Positions 1 to 9,465 of a DNA stretch of 64,000 nt are shown in pieces; the first letter of the stretch is position 1; every line of letters starts with the position of its first letter. This DNA comes from Polyangium jinanense (GTDB lineage Bacteria; Myxococcota; Polyangia; Polyangiales; Polyangiaceae). Under the pieces are notes generated by a model. It saw only the letters and a program-made list of their open reading frames with translations. It was not told where the DNA came from and did no database searches. Where the stretch lies: assembly GCF_028435365.1 (NCBI RefSeq), contig NZ_JAGTJJ010000001.1:558001-622000 (forward strand). Reading direction: 5' to 3'. The position numbers and the translations under genes are program-made.

Positions 1-555
1 GTCGCGCTCGCCGGCTCGCATCAGATCGCGGTCTTCGATCCGAAGATGGGCACGGTGCGCCTTTACGCGGGCAGCGGACGGGAGGCGCGCGAGGACGGGC
101 CGGCCCAGGCCGCCGCGTTCGCCCAGCCGAGCGCGCTCGCCACGGACGAGAAGAGCTTGTTCGTGCTCGACAGCGAGACGTCGAGCGTGCGCGCGATCGA
201 CTTCGCGACGGCCAACGTGCGCACCGTGATCGGCGTCGACCTCTTCGTGTTCGGTGACGTCGACGGCGAGGCTTCCAAGGCGCGGCTGCAGCACCCGATC
301 GGCATGACGTACGGGCAAGGCGCGCTCTGGGTCGCCGACTCGTACAACGGCAAGGTCAAGCGCGTGGACCCGGCGAAGGGCACGACACGCACGGTGCTCT
401 CGGGCCTCGCCGAGCCGGCGGGGATCACGGTCTCCGGCAAGGACCTCGTCATCGCCGACACGAACAAGAGTCGCATCGTGCGGCGCGCGATCACCGGCAG
501 CGGCGAGGCCGTGCCCGTCGCCATCACGGGTCTCGCGCCTCCGAAGGCGCCGTGA
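1..555 (+). CDS. NHL-repeat (NHLRC2-like) protein, C-terminal part
   Basis: The reading frame is open from the first base of the window, so the gene begins upstream; only about 184 C-terminal residues are present. The translation holds several beta-propeller blades of NHL type, with the recurring pattern of a Pro-x-Gly or Pro-Ser-x-Leu turn, an acidic residue and then a strand such as LWVADSYNGKVKRVDP. The phrase HPIGMTYGQGALWVADSYN is typical of bacterial relatives of NHLRC2, which usually carry a thioredoxin-like domain at the N-terminus, here outside the window. Substrate and location cannot be told from this part. It ends 15 nt before the convergent stop of the kinase gene. Family assignment is fairly firm; the specific role is unknown. 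Confidence 0.75.
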   Translation, partial: VALAGSHQIAVFDPKMGTVRLYAGSGREAREDGPAQAAAFAQPSALATDEKSLFVLDSETSSVRAIDFATANVRTVIGVDLFVFGDVDGEASKARLQHPIGMTYGQGALWVADSYNGKVKRVDPAKGTTRTVLSGLAEPAGITVSGKDLVIADTNKSRIVRRAITGSGEAVPVAITGLAPPKAP

Positions 556-570
556 GCGTGAACGATCGAG

Positions 571-3500
571 CTAGCCGAGCCGCGCCAGTGCCTCGCGCGC
601 GTCGTCGGCGATGAAGCCGTTGCCGTAGGCGTCGGCCATGCGGAGCACGAGCTCGAGCTCTCGCTGCGCATCGTCACGCGCGCCCCCCTCGGCGAGCAGC
701 GAAGCGAGGAGCGAGCGTCCTTCGAGCGCATCGGCGTGGTAGCCGCGCGCTTCCGCGTACTTCACGAGCTCGCGGATCCGCGTCTCGGCCCCGGGCTTGC
801 CGCTCCGTCCGTCGAGGTAGGCGAGGTGGACGCGGTTCAAGGAAGCGATGCGCTCGTAGCCTGCCTCCTCGGCGATCTGGAGGGACTCCGTGAGCGTGGC
901 GTAGGCGCGTGGGAAGTCGCCGAGGCGCCGCGTCGTGTCGCCGAGGTTGTGCAAGGACGCCGCCATCTCGGCGCGTAGCCCCGCGGCACGAGCGAGCTCG
1001 ACAGCGCGCGCTGAAGCCTCGGCCGCGGCGCGGAAATCACGCATGAACGCGTACACGAGCACGCGCTCCTTCTCGCGCTCGCTCGCGAGCGTGAGGTCAC
1101 CGATCGGGCTCTTGGCCTCGGCGCGATCGATCGCGAGCAACGCCGCCGCCGCAACGCCGGTCGCGGCGCGCACGTGGGCGATGGCGAGCAGCGTGCGCGG
1201 ATCCTCGGCCGGCCCCATGGCTTCGAGCCGGTCGGCGGCGCGCGCCGCGCGGGCAAAGTCACCGCTCCGCGCGCCGAGATCGATCTCCGCGACAAGGGCG
1301 CGACGCTGGAGCTCGTCGTTCTCCGCGGCGAGCTTGAACGCGACGTCGATCTCCGCGTACGCCCGATCGAAGCGGTTCACGGCGCCGAGCGCGCGCGCGA
1401 CGTCGACCCGCGCCGCGACACGTTGTTCGAGCGTGCCCGCAGTATCGATGCGACGAAGCGCCCTCGCGGAAAGATCTTCCAGCGAGGGCGCCGCCCGCAC
1501 GGGCAGGACCGCAACGCAGAGCTCACGCAGCCATGCCGCGATCTCGGTCGCGGGGCGCCGATCGAGGTCGGCGAGATCGATCGCGCGGAGCAGGAGGCGG
1601 ATGCCGGGCTCGAGCTGGTAAAGGCGCACGCGACGTGAGGCCGCGCGTGCATAAAACGTGGCGGCGCGGTCGCGATCGCCCGCGTGGTAGAGGTGGTTCC
1701 CGACGCGCTCGCCGTGCGCCTCCGCGACCTCGTGGCCGAAGACGGCGCGGTACGCCTCGGCCGCCTTGCCGTGCAGATCACGCCGCGCCTCGTGCGGGAT
1801 CGTGTCGAGGACGATCTCGCCGTGCATCGGCGACGGGAAGCTCACCTCCGCGGCGCCGGCCGCACGCAAAAAGCCGCGCGCGACGAGCTCGCCGATCCCT
1901 CGATCGACGACGGAAAAGCTCTCGCCGAGCAGCGCCGCGAGCACCTGCGTGTGCACTGGATCGCCGAGGATCGCCGCGGCGTTCAGCGCTCCACGCTCAC
2001 GCTGCGGCAGGCGGCTCACGCGCGCCTCCATGAGCGCGCGCAGCGCGCGTGGCACGGCCCGCGCGCCGTCGAGCCGCAAGCGAACGCGGCCGTCCTCGAC
2101 CTCCACGGCGCGCGCGTCGACGAGCTCCTTCAAGAGCTCCTCGATGAAGAGCGGATGCCCCGCGGCGCGCTCGCGACAGAACGCGCTGAGCTCGCGGGGC
2201 GCCGCGCGCACGCCGATCCGCTCCGCCACGAGCCGCTCGCTCTCCTCGGCGCCGAGCGGACCGAGCGCGACCACGTGATGACGAGCGAGCGGCAAGAGCA
2301 CGCTTGGCGGCGCCGTGCGCGTCGCCAGCATGAACACCGCACGGATGTTCGACGCTGCGCCCTCGTTGCGGCTCGCCACGCTCGCGATCGCCTCCGCCGT
2401 CGCCGCGTCCATCGCCTGCGCGTCGTCCCACGCGAAGCAGTGGATCCGATCCTCGCAGAGCTTGTGCACCATGCGCGTGAACGCCGCGCGCAGCGCCGTC
2501 CCCATCCCGCCCACGGGGCGCGACGGACGATCCCCGAGCCGCGCGCCGAGCTGACGCAGCACCGCCGACGACTCCTCCTCTTGCAGACCGAGCGCGCGGA
2601 GCCGCGGCAAGGTCGCGAGGATTGCCTGCTCGCCGTCGCCCTCCTGCACGCCGCAGAGCACCTGCAGCATCGCCTGCAGCCCGCTCCACGGAAGCTCCGC
2701 TCCGCTCGGCGGGCAACTCGCCGCGTAAAACCCCACGGACCAGTTGCCACGCCCGAGCCGCCGCTCGATCTCGGCGCAGAGCCGCGACTTGCCGATGCCC
2801 TTCTCGCCGAGGACCGTGATCACCTGCGCGCGCTTGCGGGTCGCGGCCGCGAGGATCTCGCCGATGCGGCGCAGCTCTTCCTGACGACCGACGAACTTGC
2901 CGCTCGCCCCGATCGGCGGCCGCGCCGAGCTGATCACGCGTCCGCCTTCCGGCACCGAGCCTGCTCCGCCCGGCAGCTCGTCGAAGGCGAACGCCGCGCG
3001 CACTATCCGCGCCGCCGGGTGCGAGACCGCGACCTGCTCCGAGACCGCGCGCGCGAGCCCCTGCGCCTGCGTGACCAGCGTCCCGAGCCGCGCTTCGACG
3101 ATCGGCACGCCGCGCGCATCCACGAGCACGCGGCCCACGTGCACACCCGCCGACGCGCCGCGACCCTTTTGAGCACGAAGGATCACGAGCGCCGCGCGGA
3201 CGGCCGCCTCCGTGTCGCGCCCGTCCGCGTCTTCGAGACCAAACAGCGCCACGATCTGCGCGGACTCCTGCTCCAGGATCACCCCGCCGTACCGCGTGAT
3301 CACCTCGCGCGCGCCCTCCACTTCGAACGGCAGCGCTGGGATGCGGCACGTCGCCGCGACGACGAGCACCGTCCCCTCGCGCCGCTCGCCCACGGGCTCC
3401 ACGAAATTCGCCGTCGCGACGTTCTCCGCCACGACCTTCACCGACGCCGACGTCGTCGGCACCTCGACCGGCGTGCGCTCTTGCTCCGTGCCTTGCGGGT

Positions 3501-4488
3501 CCCCGAGCACCGAGCCCGCCTCGATCTCGGGCGCCTTCCTCGCCTCGTCCTGGAACGGCGCGACGAGCTCCGCGAGATCGTTTGAGCCAAAACGATCCCC
3601 GGTCGCATAGAAGTACCCGAGGAGCAGCTCGTGCAGCCGACCAGCATCGTGCACGCGATCCTCGGGCCGACGCGTGAGCAGGCGTCGCACGATCGCGGCG
3701 AGCTCCCGCGGCACTTCGGGCCGGGCGATCTCGAGCGGCGGCGCTTCGGCCGCGCGCACACGCCGCAGCGTCTCGGCGTCCCCCGCGCCGGCAAACGGGT
3801 TCGTCCCCGCGACGAGCTCGTAGAGCACCGTGCCGAGGGAGAACAGATCACTGCGCCCGTCGAGCGGCTGCGCGAGCGACTGCTCGGGGCTCATGTACGA
3901 GAGTTTTCCGCGGACGCGCAGCACCGATCCGCCCGTCGGCTCGTCCTCGCGCATCAGGCCCTTGGCCTTCGCGATGCCGAAGTCCGTGACCTTCACCTCG
4001 CCTTCCCACGAGACGAGGATGTTCTGCGGCGAGACGTCGCGGTGCACGATGCCGAGCGGTTTTCCTTGCTCGTCGCGCCTCCGGTGCGCGTGGTCGAGCG
4101 CCTTCGCCACCTCCGCCGCGACGAACACCGCGAGCCCGAACGGCAGCCGCGTCTTCGTCCGTCGACATCGCGCGAGCAGCGTCGCGAGATCGAGCCCCGC
4201 GACGTACTCCATCGCGATGTAGTAACCCGGCGGCTCGTCTTCCTGCTCGACGCGGCCGAGGTCGAAGACCTGCACGATGTTCGCGTGCGAGAGCCGCACC
4301 GAGAGCTTCGCCTCGTGCACGAACATCTCGATGAGCTCGGGCTCGCGCGCGAGCTCCGGCAGGATGCGCTTCAGCGCCAGCGTCTTTTCGAAGCCCAAGG
4401 CGCCGAAGCTCTTCGCCTTCCAGACTTCGGCCATCCCCCCGGCGCCGAGCCGTTCGAGGAGCACATAACGCCCGAACTGTCTCTCCAA
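571..4488 (-). CDS. Ser/Thr protein kinase fused to cyclase-like, AAA ATPase and TPR regions
   Basis: A 1305-residue multidomain signalling protein. Residues 1-300 are a Hanks-type kinase: glycine loop GAGGMAEV (15-22), ATP lysine K40, catalytic loop HRDVSPQN (149-156) and DFG from D169, so the kinase should be active. Around residues 370-500 lies a degenerate class III nucleotide-cyclase-like region. A P-loop ATPase follows with Walker A GEKGIGKS near residues 557-564, and the C-terminal third is helical TPR-like repeats. This order is common in myxobacterial receptor-type kinases. No membrane segment is evident, so it is probably cytoplasmic. The start is TTG at 4488, preceded by GGGGGA; no ATG lies in a suitable place. 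It lies downstream of dnaK on the same strand with an 87-nt gap, suggesting co-transcription with grpE-dnaK. The kinase substrate is unknown. Confidence 0.93.
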   Translation of the reverse strand: MERQFGRYVLLERLGAGGMAEVWKAKSFGALGFEKTLALKRILPELAREPELIEMFVHEAKLSVRLSHANIVQVFDLGRVEQEDEPPGYYIAMEYVAGLDLATLLARCRRTKTRLPFGLAVFVAAEVAKALDHAHRRRDEQGKPLGIVHRDVSPQNILVSWEGEVKVTDFGIAKAKGLMREDEPTGGSVLRVRGKLSYMSPEQSLAQPLDGRSDLFSLGTVLYELVAGTNPFAGAGDAETLRRVRAAEAPPLEIARPEVPRELAAIVRRLLTRRPEDRVHDAGRLHELLLGYFYATGDRFGSNDLAELVAPFQDEARKAPEIEAGSVLGDPQGTEQERTPVEVPTTSASVKVVAENVATANFVEPVGERREGTVLVVAATCRIPALPFEVEGAREVITRYGGVILEQESAQIVALFGLEDADGRDTEAAVRAALVILRAQKGRGASAGVHVGRVLVDARGVPIVEARLGTLVTQAQGLARAVSEQVAVSHPAARIVRAAFAFDELPGGAGSVPEGGRVISSARPPIGASGKFVGRQEELRRIGEILAAATRKRAQVITVLGEKGIGKSRLCAEIERRLGRGNWSVGFYAASCPPSGAELPWSGLQAMLQVLCGVQEGDGEQAILATLPRLRALGLQEEESSAVLRQLGARLGDRPSRPVGGMGTALRAAFTRMVHKLCEDRIHCFAWDDAQAMDAATAEAIASVASRNEGAASNIRAVFMLATRTAPPSVLLPLARHHVVALGPLGAEESERLVAERIGVRAAPRELSAFCRERAAGHPLFIEELLKELVDARAVEVEDGRVRLRLDGARAVPRALRALMEARVSRLPQRERGALNAAAILGDPVHTQVLAALLGESFSVVDRGIGELVARGFLRAAGAAEVSFPSPMHGEIVLDTIPHEARRDLHGKAAEAYRAVFGHEVAEAHGERVGNHLYHAGDRDRAATFYARAASRRVRLYQLEPGIRLLLRAIDLADLDRRPATEIAAWLRELCVAVLPVRAAPSLEDLSARALRRIDTAGTLEQRVAARVDVARALGAVNRFDRAYAEIDVAFKLAAENDELQRRALVAEIDLGARSGDFARAARAADRLEAMGPAEDPRTLLAIAHVRAATGVAAAALLAIDRAEAKSPIGDLTLASEREKERVLVYAFMRDFRAAAEASARAVELARAAGLRAEMAASLHNLGDTTRRLGDFPRAYATLTESLQIAEEAGYERIASLNRVHLAYLDGRSGKPGAETRIRELVKYAEARGYHADALEGRSLLASLLAEGGARDDAQRELELVLRMADAYGNGFIADDAREALARLG

Positions 4489-4575
4489 GTTCGTCCCCCG
4501 AGCATGCCCGCGGCGGAACCGAATCCTACCACCTCGCTCGTACCGGGGGACCCCAAACCAAGCCGAAATCCGCGC

Positions 4576-6423
4576 TCACGCACTGCCGGCGCTGCCGCCG
4601 TAGATCGCCTCCGAGAGGAGATAGGCCGCGGCCTCGAGCCTGCCGTACGCACCTTTCAGGTCGCTGCTCGACGCGTCCTCGTCGAGCAGCTTGCGCAGGA
4701 TCACGCAGCCCTCGCGCGCGCGGGAGAGCGTCGCCGCGTCGACGAGCTCGGCGTACGCCTCGATGGCTTGCTCGGTCGTGTAGAGCAGGGTCTCGGACTG
4801 GTTCTTGAGCTCGGCCCGATCACGCCGCTTCGTATCTTCCTCGCGGAATTTTTCGGCCTCGCCGACGAGCCGCTCGACCTCCGACGACGCGAGCCCGCTC
4901 GTCGGCGTGACGCGCACCTTCTGCGCGCGACGTGTGCCGAGATCCGTGGCCTCGACGTGCACGATCCCATCCTCGTCGATGTGAAAGACGACCTGGATCT
5001 TCGGCACGCCGCGCGGCGCGGGCGGGATGCCCGTGAGGTCGAAGCGCGCGAGGCTCTGGTTGTCGCCGGCCATCTCGCGCTCGCCTTGCAGCACGTGGAT
5101 CGGCACGTACGTCTGCCGGTCGAGGCTCGTCGTGAAGATCTCGCCGCGCGAGGTGGGGATCGTCGTGTTGCGCGGGATGAGCTTGGTCATGATGCCGCCG
5201 CCCGTCTCCACGCCAAGCGAAAGCGGCGTGACGTCGAGCAGGAGGATCTCGTCGGCCTGCCCCGAGAGCGCGGCCGCCTGGAGCGCCGCGCCGACGGCCA
5301 CGACCTCGTCGGGGTTCACGCCCTTGCACGGATCCTTGCCGAAGAGCTCCTTCACGGCCGCCTGCACCGCCGGCATCCGCGTCATGCCGCCGACGAGCAC
5401 CACGGTCTGGATCGCGCTCGGCGAGAGCTGCGCATCTCGGAGCACGTCACGCGAGACCTCGATCGTGCGCTCCACGAGGTCCTGCGTGAGCATCTCGAGC
5501 TCGTTGCGCGGCATCGATCGTTCGAGATGGAGCGGCGCGCCGTCCGGTCCGACCGCGATGAAGGGCAGGTTGATCTGCGTCTCGAGCGACGAGCTGAGCT
5601 CGTGCTTGGCCTTCTCCGCGGCCTCCTTCAAGCGCTGCATCGCCATCCGGTCCGTGCGCAGATCCACGCCGAACTCGAGCTGGAACTCGCCGACGAGCAT
5701 GTCCATCAGCCGCCCGTCGAAGTCCTCACCGCCGAGGTGCGTGTCGCCGCCCGTCGCCTTCACGTTGAAGACGCCGCCGCTGATCTCGAGGATCGAGATG
5801 TCGAACGTGCCGCCGCCGAGGTCGTAGACCGCGATCGTCTCGGCGCCCGCGGCCATCTTGTCGAGCCCGTACGCGAGCGCCGCCGCCGTGGGCTCGTTGA
5901 TGATGCGTCGCACCTCGAGGCCCGCGATCCTGCCCGCGTCCTTCGTCGCTTGCCGTTGCGCGTCATCGAAGTACGCGGGGACCGTGACCACCGCCTCGGT
6001 GACCGGCTCGCCGAGGAAGCGCTCGGCGGTCTCCTTCATCTGCGCGAGGATCATCGCGCTGACCTCGGGCGGCGAGTACGCCTTGCCGCGGAGGTCGACC
6101 CACGCATCGCCGTTCGGCGCCCGCACGATCGGGTACGGCACGAGCGAGGCGGCGCGCTCGACATCGGGCGTGTCGCTCTTGCGCCCCATCAGCCGTTTGA
6201 CCGCGTAAACCGTGCTCTGCGGATTCGTCACGGCCTGCCTGCGGGCGACTTGCCCGACGAGCCGCTCGCCGCTCGCGACGATGGCGACGACCGAGGGCGT
6301 CGTCCGCGCGCCCTCGGCGTTGGGGATCACCTTGACGTCGTGCACCGACGAAGCCGACGCCACGTCGACGACGGCCACGCACGAGTTGGTGGTCCCGAGG
6401 TCGATGCCGACGATCCTTCCCAT
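4576..6423 (-). CDS. dnaK: Hsp70 chaperone DnaK
   Basis: 615 residues, slightly shorter than E. coli DnaK (638). It opens with the Hsp70 signature [16 protein letters not shown] and has the second signature [13 protein letters not shown], the third signature [13 protein letters not shown], the substrate-binding beta-sandwich with [14 protein letters not shown], and a helical lid. ATP-driven folding chaperone of the cytoplasm, whose nucleotide exchange is driven by GrpE, encoded immediately upstream. The start is ATG at 6423, directly before the first signature; a longer in-frame extension exists but is not homologous to Hsp70. The C-terminal tail is short and Gly/Ser/Ala-rich rather than the usual acidic end. 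No dnaJ is in the window. Myxobacteria often carry several dnaK paralogues, so whether this is the main housekeeping copy is unclear. Confidence 0.96.
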   Translation of the reverse strand: MGRIVGIDLGTTNSCVAVVDVASASSVHDVKVIPNAEGARTTPSVVAIVASGERLVGQVARRQAVTNPQSTVYAVKRLMGRKSDTPDVERAASLVPYPIVRAPNGDAWVDLRGKAYSPPEVSAMILAQMKETAERFLGEPVTEAVVTVPAYFDDAQRQATKDAGRIAGLEVRRIINEPTAAALAYGLDKMAAGAETIAVYDLGGGTFDISILEISGGVFNVKATGGDTHLGGEDFDGRLMDMLVGEFQLEFGVDLRTDRMAMQRLKEAAEKAKHELSSSLETQINLPFIAVGPDGAPLHLERSMPRNELEMLTQDLVERTIEVSRDVLRDAQLSPSAIQTVVLVGGMTRMPAVQAAVKELFGKDPCKGVNPDEVVAVGAALQAAALSGQADEILLLDVTPLSLGVETGGGIMTKLIPRNTTIPTSRGEIFTTSLDRQTYVPIHVLQGEREMAGDNQSLARFDLTGIPPAPRGVPKIQVVFHIDEDGIVHVEATDLGTRRAQKVRVTPTSGLASSEVERLVGEAEKFREEDTKRRDRAELKNQSETLLYTTEQAIEAYAELVDAATLSRAREGCVILRKLLDEDASSSDLKGAYGRLEAAAYLLSEAIYGGSAGSA

Positions 6424-6508
6424 GGCGGGGGCGAGGATATCAAAGACGCGGCGAACGATGGTCCTCGGTGGACCACGAGCCCGGGTTTTGCGTGCCGTCC
6501 GCGGGAGA

Positions 6509-7114
6509 TCAGCTCGCCGTGGCCGCGCCGCCGCCGGGCGGGCCCTTCGAGACGACGACCATCGCCGGACGGACGAGGTAGTCCCCCATGCGATATCCGG
6601 GCTGCACCTCGTGCAGGACCACACCGGCCGGATGCTCGGGCGATTCGAGGTGCTGGATGGCCTCGTGTTGCGCGGGATCGAAGGGCTGACCGGTTGCGAC
6701 GACGCGCTGGATCCCCATCCTCTCCAGCGTATCGAGGAACTGCTTGAGCACCATCCGCAGGCCCTCGGCCACGGCCTTCGCGTCGGCGGAGCCCTCGGCG
6801 TGGAGGAGCGCGCGCTCGAAATTGTCGAAGACGGGAAGGAGCTCCTTCACCGTGGTCTCTCGGCCGCGCCGCTGGGCGTCGTCGACCTCGCGCCGCGAGC
6901 GCTTGCGGAAATTGTCGAAATCGGCCGCCGTGCGGAGGAGCTGATCACGCGTCCGGGCGGCCTCGGCCAAGGCGTCTGCGAGGCGCTGCTCTGCCGTGGG
7001 CGTCGGAGGAGCCGAGGGCTCCGCCGCGGCCGACGGCTGCTCGCCGTTCGTCGCTTCGCCGTTTTGACCGTTCGGATCCTGGGCAGACTTCGTCGTGGAC
7101 TCGGCTTCGGACAT
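6509..7114 (-). CDS. grpE: Nucleotide exchange factor GrpE
   Basis: 201 residues. A Pro/Ala/Ser-rich disordered N-terminus (about 50 residues) leads into the long helical region with [16 protein letters not shown], then the conserved [12 protein letters not shown] segment and the C-terminal beta-domain with the [19 protein letters not shown] ending typical of GrpE. It releases ADP from DnaK, whose gene follows 85 nt downstream on the same strand. The start ATG at 7114 has no Shine-Dalgarno sequence, and a good -10 box lies only 11 nt upstream of it, so the mRNA may be nearly leaderless. Assignment is firm. Confidence 0.96.
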   Translation of the reverse strand: MSEAESTTKSAQDPNGQNGEATNGEQPSAAAEPSAPPTPTAEQRLADALAEAARTRDQLLRTAADFDNFRKRSRREVDDAQRRGRETTVKELLPVFDNFERALLHAEGSADAKAVAEGLRMVLKQFLDTLERMGIQRVVATGQPFDPAQHEAIQHLESPEHPAGVVLHEVQPGYRMGDYLVRPAMVVVSKGPPGGGAATAS

Positions 7115-7125
7115 GGGTGCGGGCC

Positions 7126-7153
7126 ACTATAACCTCCCAAGATCGACTGGCAA
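7126..7153 (-). promoter_or_regulatory. Predicted sigma-70-type promoter of grpE-dnaK-kinase
   Basis: Read on the minus strand, TTGCCA (-35, 7153-7148), a 16-nt spacer and TATAGT (-10, 7131-7126). The expected transcription start near 7119 would leave about 5 nt before the grpE ATG at 7114, and the intervening sequence has no ribosome binding site. This is a sequence match only. Confidence 0.55.
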
Positions 7154-7243
7154 CGGGGCCACCCCACCTGACAGGCCGAGCTGCCTCGCGCGGGCCGCGC
7201 GTGGCATTTGCCCCGGCGGGGCGGTCGGCGTAGATCGCCTCGC

Positions 7244-8497
7244 ATGACCCTCGCCCCCGCATACGGAGCCGAGAGCCCCATCGCCGAGCTGCTCGAACCC
7301 GAAGACCTCCTTCCCCTCGCCGAGCGCAGGCTCGTGGGCAACTACCGCCAGGCCCCGTTCGTCCTCGATCGAGGCAAGGGTTCCGAGGTCTGGGACACCG
7401 AGGGACGTCGTTACCTCGACTTCTGCGCCGGCGTCGCGGTCTGCTCGCTCGGCCACGCGCACCCGCGTCTCGTCGCCGCCATCGCCGAACAGGCCGCGCG
7501 GCTGATGCACGTGTCGAACTACTTCTACAACGCCGAGAACGCGCGCCTCGCCGACGAGCTTTGCAAGCGCAGCGGCATGGACCGCGCCTTCTTCTGCAAC
7601 TCGGGCGCCGAGGCGAACGAGGCGATGCTCAAGCTCGCGCGTCGGTACTTCTTCTCGAAAGGCGAGCCCGATCGCTACCGCATCATCGCCTTCGACAACG
7701 CGTTTCACGGACGCACGATGGGCGCCGTCGCGCTCACCGGTACGCCGAAGTACCGCGAAGGGTTCGGCCCGCCACTCGCCGGCGTCACGCACGTTCCGTA
7801 CGGCGATCTCGACGCGGTGAAGGCCGCCATGGGCCCGGATGTCGCGGCGATCTTCGTCGAGCCCGTGCAAGGCGAGGGTGGTGTGATCCCGCCGCCGCAA
7901 GGCTTCCTCCCCAGCCTGCGCAGCCTTTGCGACGAGCACGGCGCGCTCCTCTGCCTCGACGAGGTGCAGACGGGAATCGGCCGCACGGGCGCTTTCCTCG
8001 GCACGCAACACGATGGCGTCGAAGGCGACGCGATCGCGCTCGCGAAGGGCCTCGGCGGCGGATTTCCGATCGGCGCGCTCCTCATCAAGGAGCGCCTCAA
8101 CGGCGCGCTCACGCCAGGCACGCACGGCTCGACGTTCGGCGGAAACGCGCTCGCGTCGCGGGCCGCGCGCACCGTGCTCGCCGTCCTCGACGAGGAGAAG
8201 CTCGTCGAAGGCGCCGTCATCAAGGGAAAGCGCCTCGCCGAGGGCCTCGCGGCGCTCACGAAGGAGCACCCCACGCTCTGCACGGGACAACGCGGCCGCG
8301 GCCTCTTGCAAGGCCTCACGCTCGCGCAAGGCGTCGACACGCGCGCCGTCCTCGGCCGCGCCCGCGCAGAGGGCCTGCTCCTGACGGTCGCCGGCGCGAG
8401 CACGCTCCGCTATACGCCCCCGCTCGTCGTGCACGAGTCCGAGATCGACGAAGCGATCGCCATCACGGGCCGTGTACTCTCGGAGATGAAGCCGTGA
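7244..8497 (+). CDS. argD: Acetylornithine/succinylornithine aminotransferase (class III)
   Basis: 417 residues, a PLP enzyme of arginine synthesis that converts N-acetylglutamate semialdehyde to N-acetylornithine. Visible class III aminotransferase features are YLDFCAGVAVCSLGHAHP near the N-terminus, the cofactor region FCNSGAEANEAMLKLAR, the AFHGRTMGA motif, LCLDEVQTGIGRTG, and the PLP-lysine segment ALAKGLGGGFPIGA. The ATG at 7244 is preferred over an in-frame TTG at 7208, which would add twelve Arg-rich residues unlike the family. Its stop overlaps the GTG start of argF by 4 nt (GTGA), showing translational coupling. It is transcribed divergently from grpE. Confidence 0.95.
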   Translation: MTLAPAYGAESPIAELLEPEDLLPLAERRLVGNYRQAPFVLDRGKGSEVWDTEGRRYLDFCAGVAVCSLGHAHPRLVAAIAEQAARLMHVSNYFYNAENARLADELCKRSGMDRAFFCNSGAEANEAMLKLARRYFFSKGEPDRYRIIAFDNAFHGRTMGAVALTGTPKYREGFGPPLAGVTHVPYGDLDAVKAAMGPDVAAIFVEPVQGEGGVIPPPQGFLPSLRSLCDEHGALLCLDEVQTGIGRTGAFLGTQHDGVEGDAIALAKGLGGGFPIGALLIKERLNGALTPGTHGSTFGGNALASRAARTVLAVLDEEKLVEGAVIKGKRLAEGLAALTKEHPTLCTGQRGRGLLQGLTLAQGVDTRAVLGRARAEGLLLTVAGASTLRYTPPLVVHESEIDEAIAITGRVLSEMKP

Positions 8498-9456
8498 AGC
8501 GTGATCTGATTCGACTCTCGGACCTCGGGGACGGCGGCATCACCGCCATGCTGGATCGCTCGGCCTTTTTCGCCCGCGTGCGAGGCAAGGCCGAACATCC
8601 GCGGCCGCTCGCCGGCCACGCCGTCGCCCTCCTCTTCGACAAGCCCTCCACCCGCACGCGTCTCTCGCTCGAGGTCGCGACCTACGAGCTCGGCGGCCAC
8701 CCGATCATCGTCACGCCCGACTCCACGCAGATGAGCCGCGGCGAGCCCACCGAGGACACCGCGCGCGTGCTCGGCCGCATGGTCTCCGCCGTCACGTACC
8801 GCACGAGCACCACGGCGCGCTTCGAGGCCATGGCCCGCGCATGTCGCGCCCCCGTGCTGAACGCGCTCACCGACGACGCGCACCCGATGCAGGTCCTCGC
8901 CGATCTGCACACGACACGCGAGGCGCGCGGCCGGCTCGAGGGCCTGCGCATCTGCTGGGTCGGCGACGCGAGCAACGTCGCCCGCTCGTGGATCGAGGCC
9001 GCGGGCCTGCTCAAGCTCGACATCACGCTCGCGACGCCGCCCGCCTTCGCCCCACCCTTGCCCGAGGTCGAGGAGGCGCGCGCCCGCGGCGGTCGCATCA
9101 CGGTCACGAGCGACGCGCGCGAGGCCGCGAAGGACGCCGACGTCCTGCTCACGGACGTGTGGGTCAGCATGGGTCAGGAAGACGAGCGCGAGTACCGCAT
9201 CGGCGCGCTCTCGCCCTACCGCATCACGCAGGAGCTCGTCTCGCTCGCGTCACCCGAGGTCGTGGTGCTGCACTGCCTGCCTGCGCATCGCGGTGAGGAG
9301 ATCGACGCCGACGTGCTCGAAGGCCCACGGAGCTTCGTGTGGGACGCCGTCGAGTCGCGGCTGCACACGAGCAAGGCGCTGCTCGAATGGGCCGCGCTCG
9401 GGCCGGACTTCGGCCCGCCGCCGTACGCTGTCGGCCGCGGCGGCGCGGCAGGCTGA
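8494..9456 (+). CDS. argF: Ornithine carbamoyltransferase
   Basis: 320 residues. It joins carbamoyl phosphate and ornithine to make citrulline in arginine synthesis. The carbamoyl-phosphate motif STRTRLS lies near residue 50, HPMQ (usually HPTQ) after DDA near residue 130, the ornithine-binding region with DVWVSMGQE, and the catalytic HCLPA motif near residue 260. Length is at the family norm. The GTG start at 8494 overlaps the argD stop, so the two arginine genes form an operon; the P-type-ATPase-like gene starts only 9 nt after its stop and is probably co-transcribed. Confidence 0.95.
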   Translation: MKRDLIRLSDLGDGGITAMLDRSAFFARVRGKAEHPRPLAGHAVALLFDKPSTRTRLSLEVATYELGGHPIIVTPDSTQMSRGEPTEDTARVLGRMVSAVTYRTSTTARFEAMARACRAPVLNALTDDAHPMQVLADLHTTREARGRLEGLRICWVGDASNVARSWIEAAGLLKLDITLATPPAFAPPLPEVEEARARGGRITVTSDAREAAKDADVLLTDVWVSMGQEDEREYRIGALSPYRITQELVSLASPEVVVLHCLPAHRGEEIDADVLEGPRSFVWDAVESRLHTSKALLEWAALGPDFGPPPYAVGRGGAAG

Positions 9457-9465
9457 GGCTCGACG

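Noticed and set aside
3631..6747. A 1038-codon open frame on the plus strand across the kinase and dnaK
   Set aside because: It crosses two well-supported genes on the other strand and has no recognisable domain.
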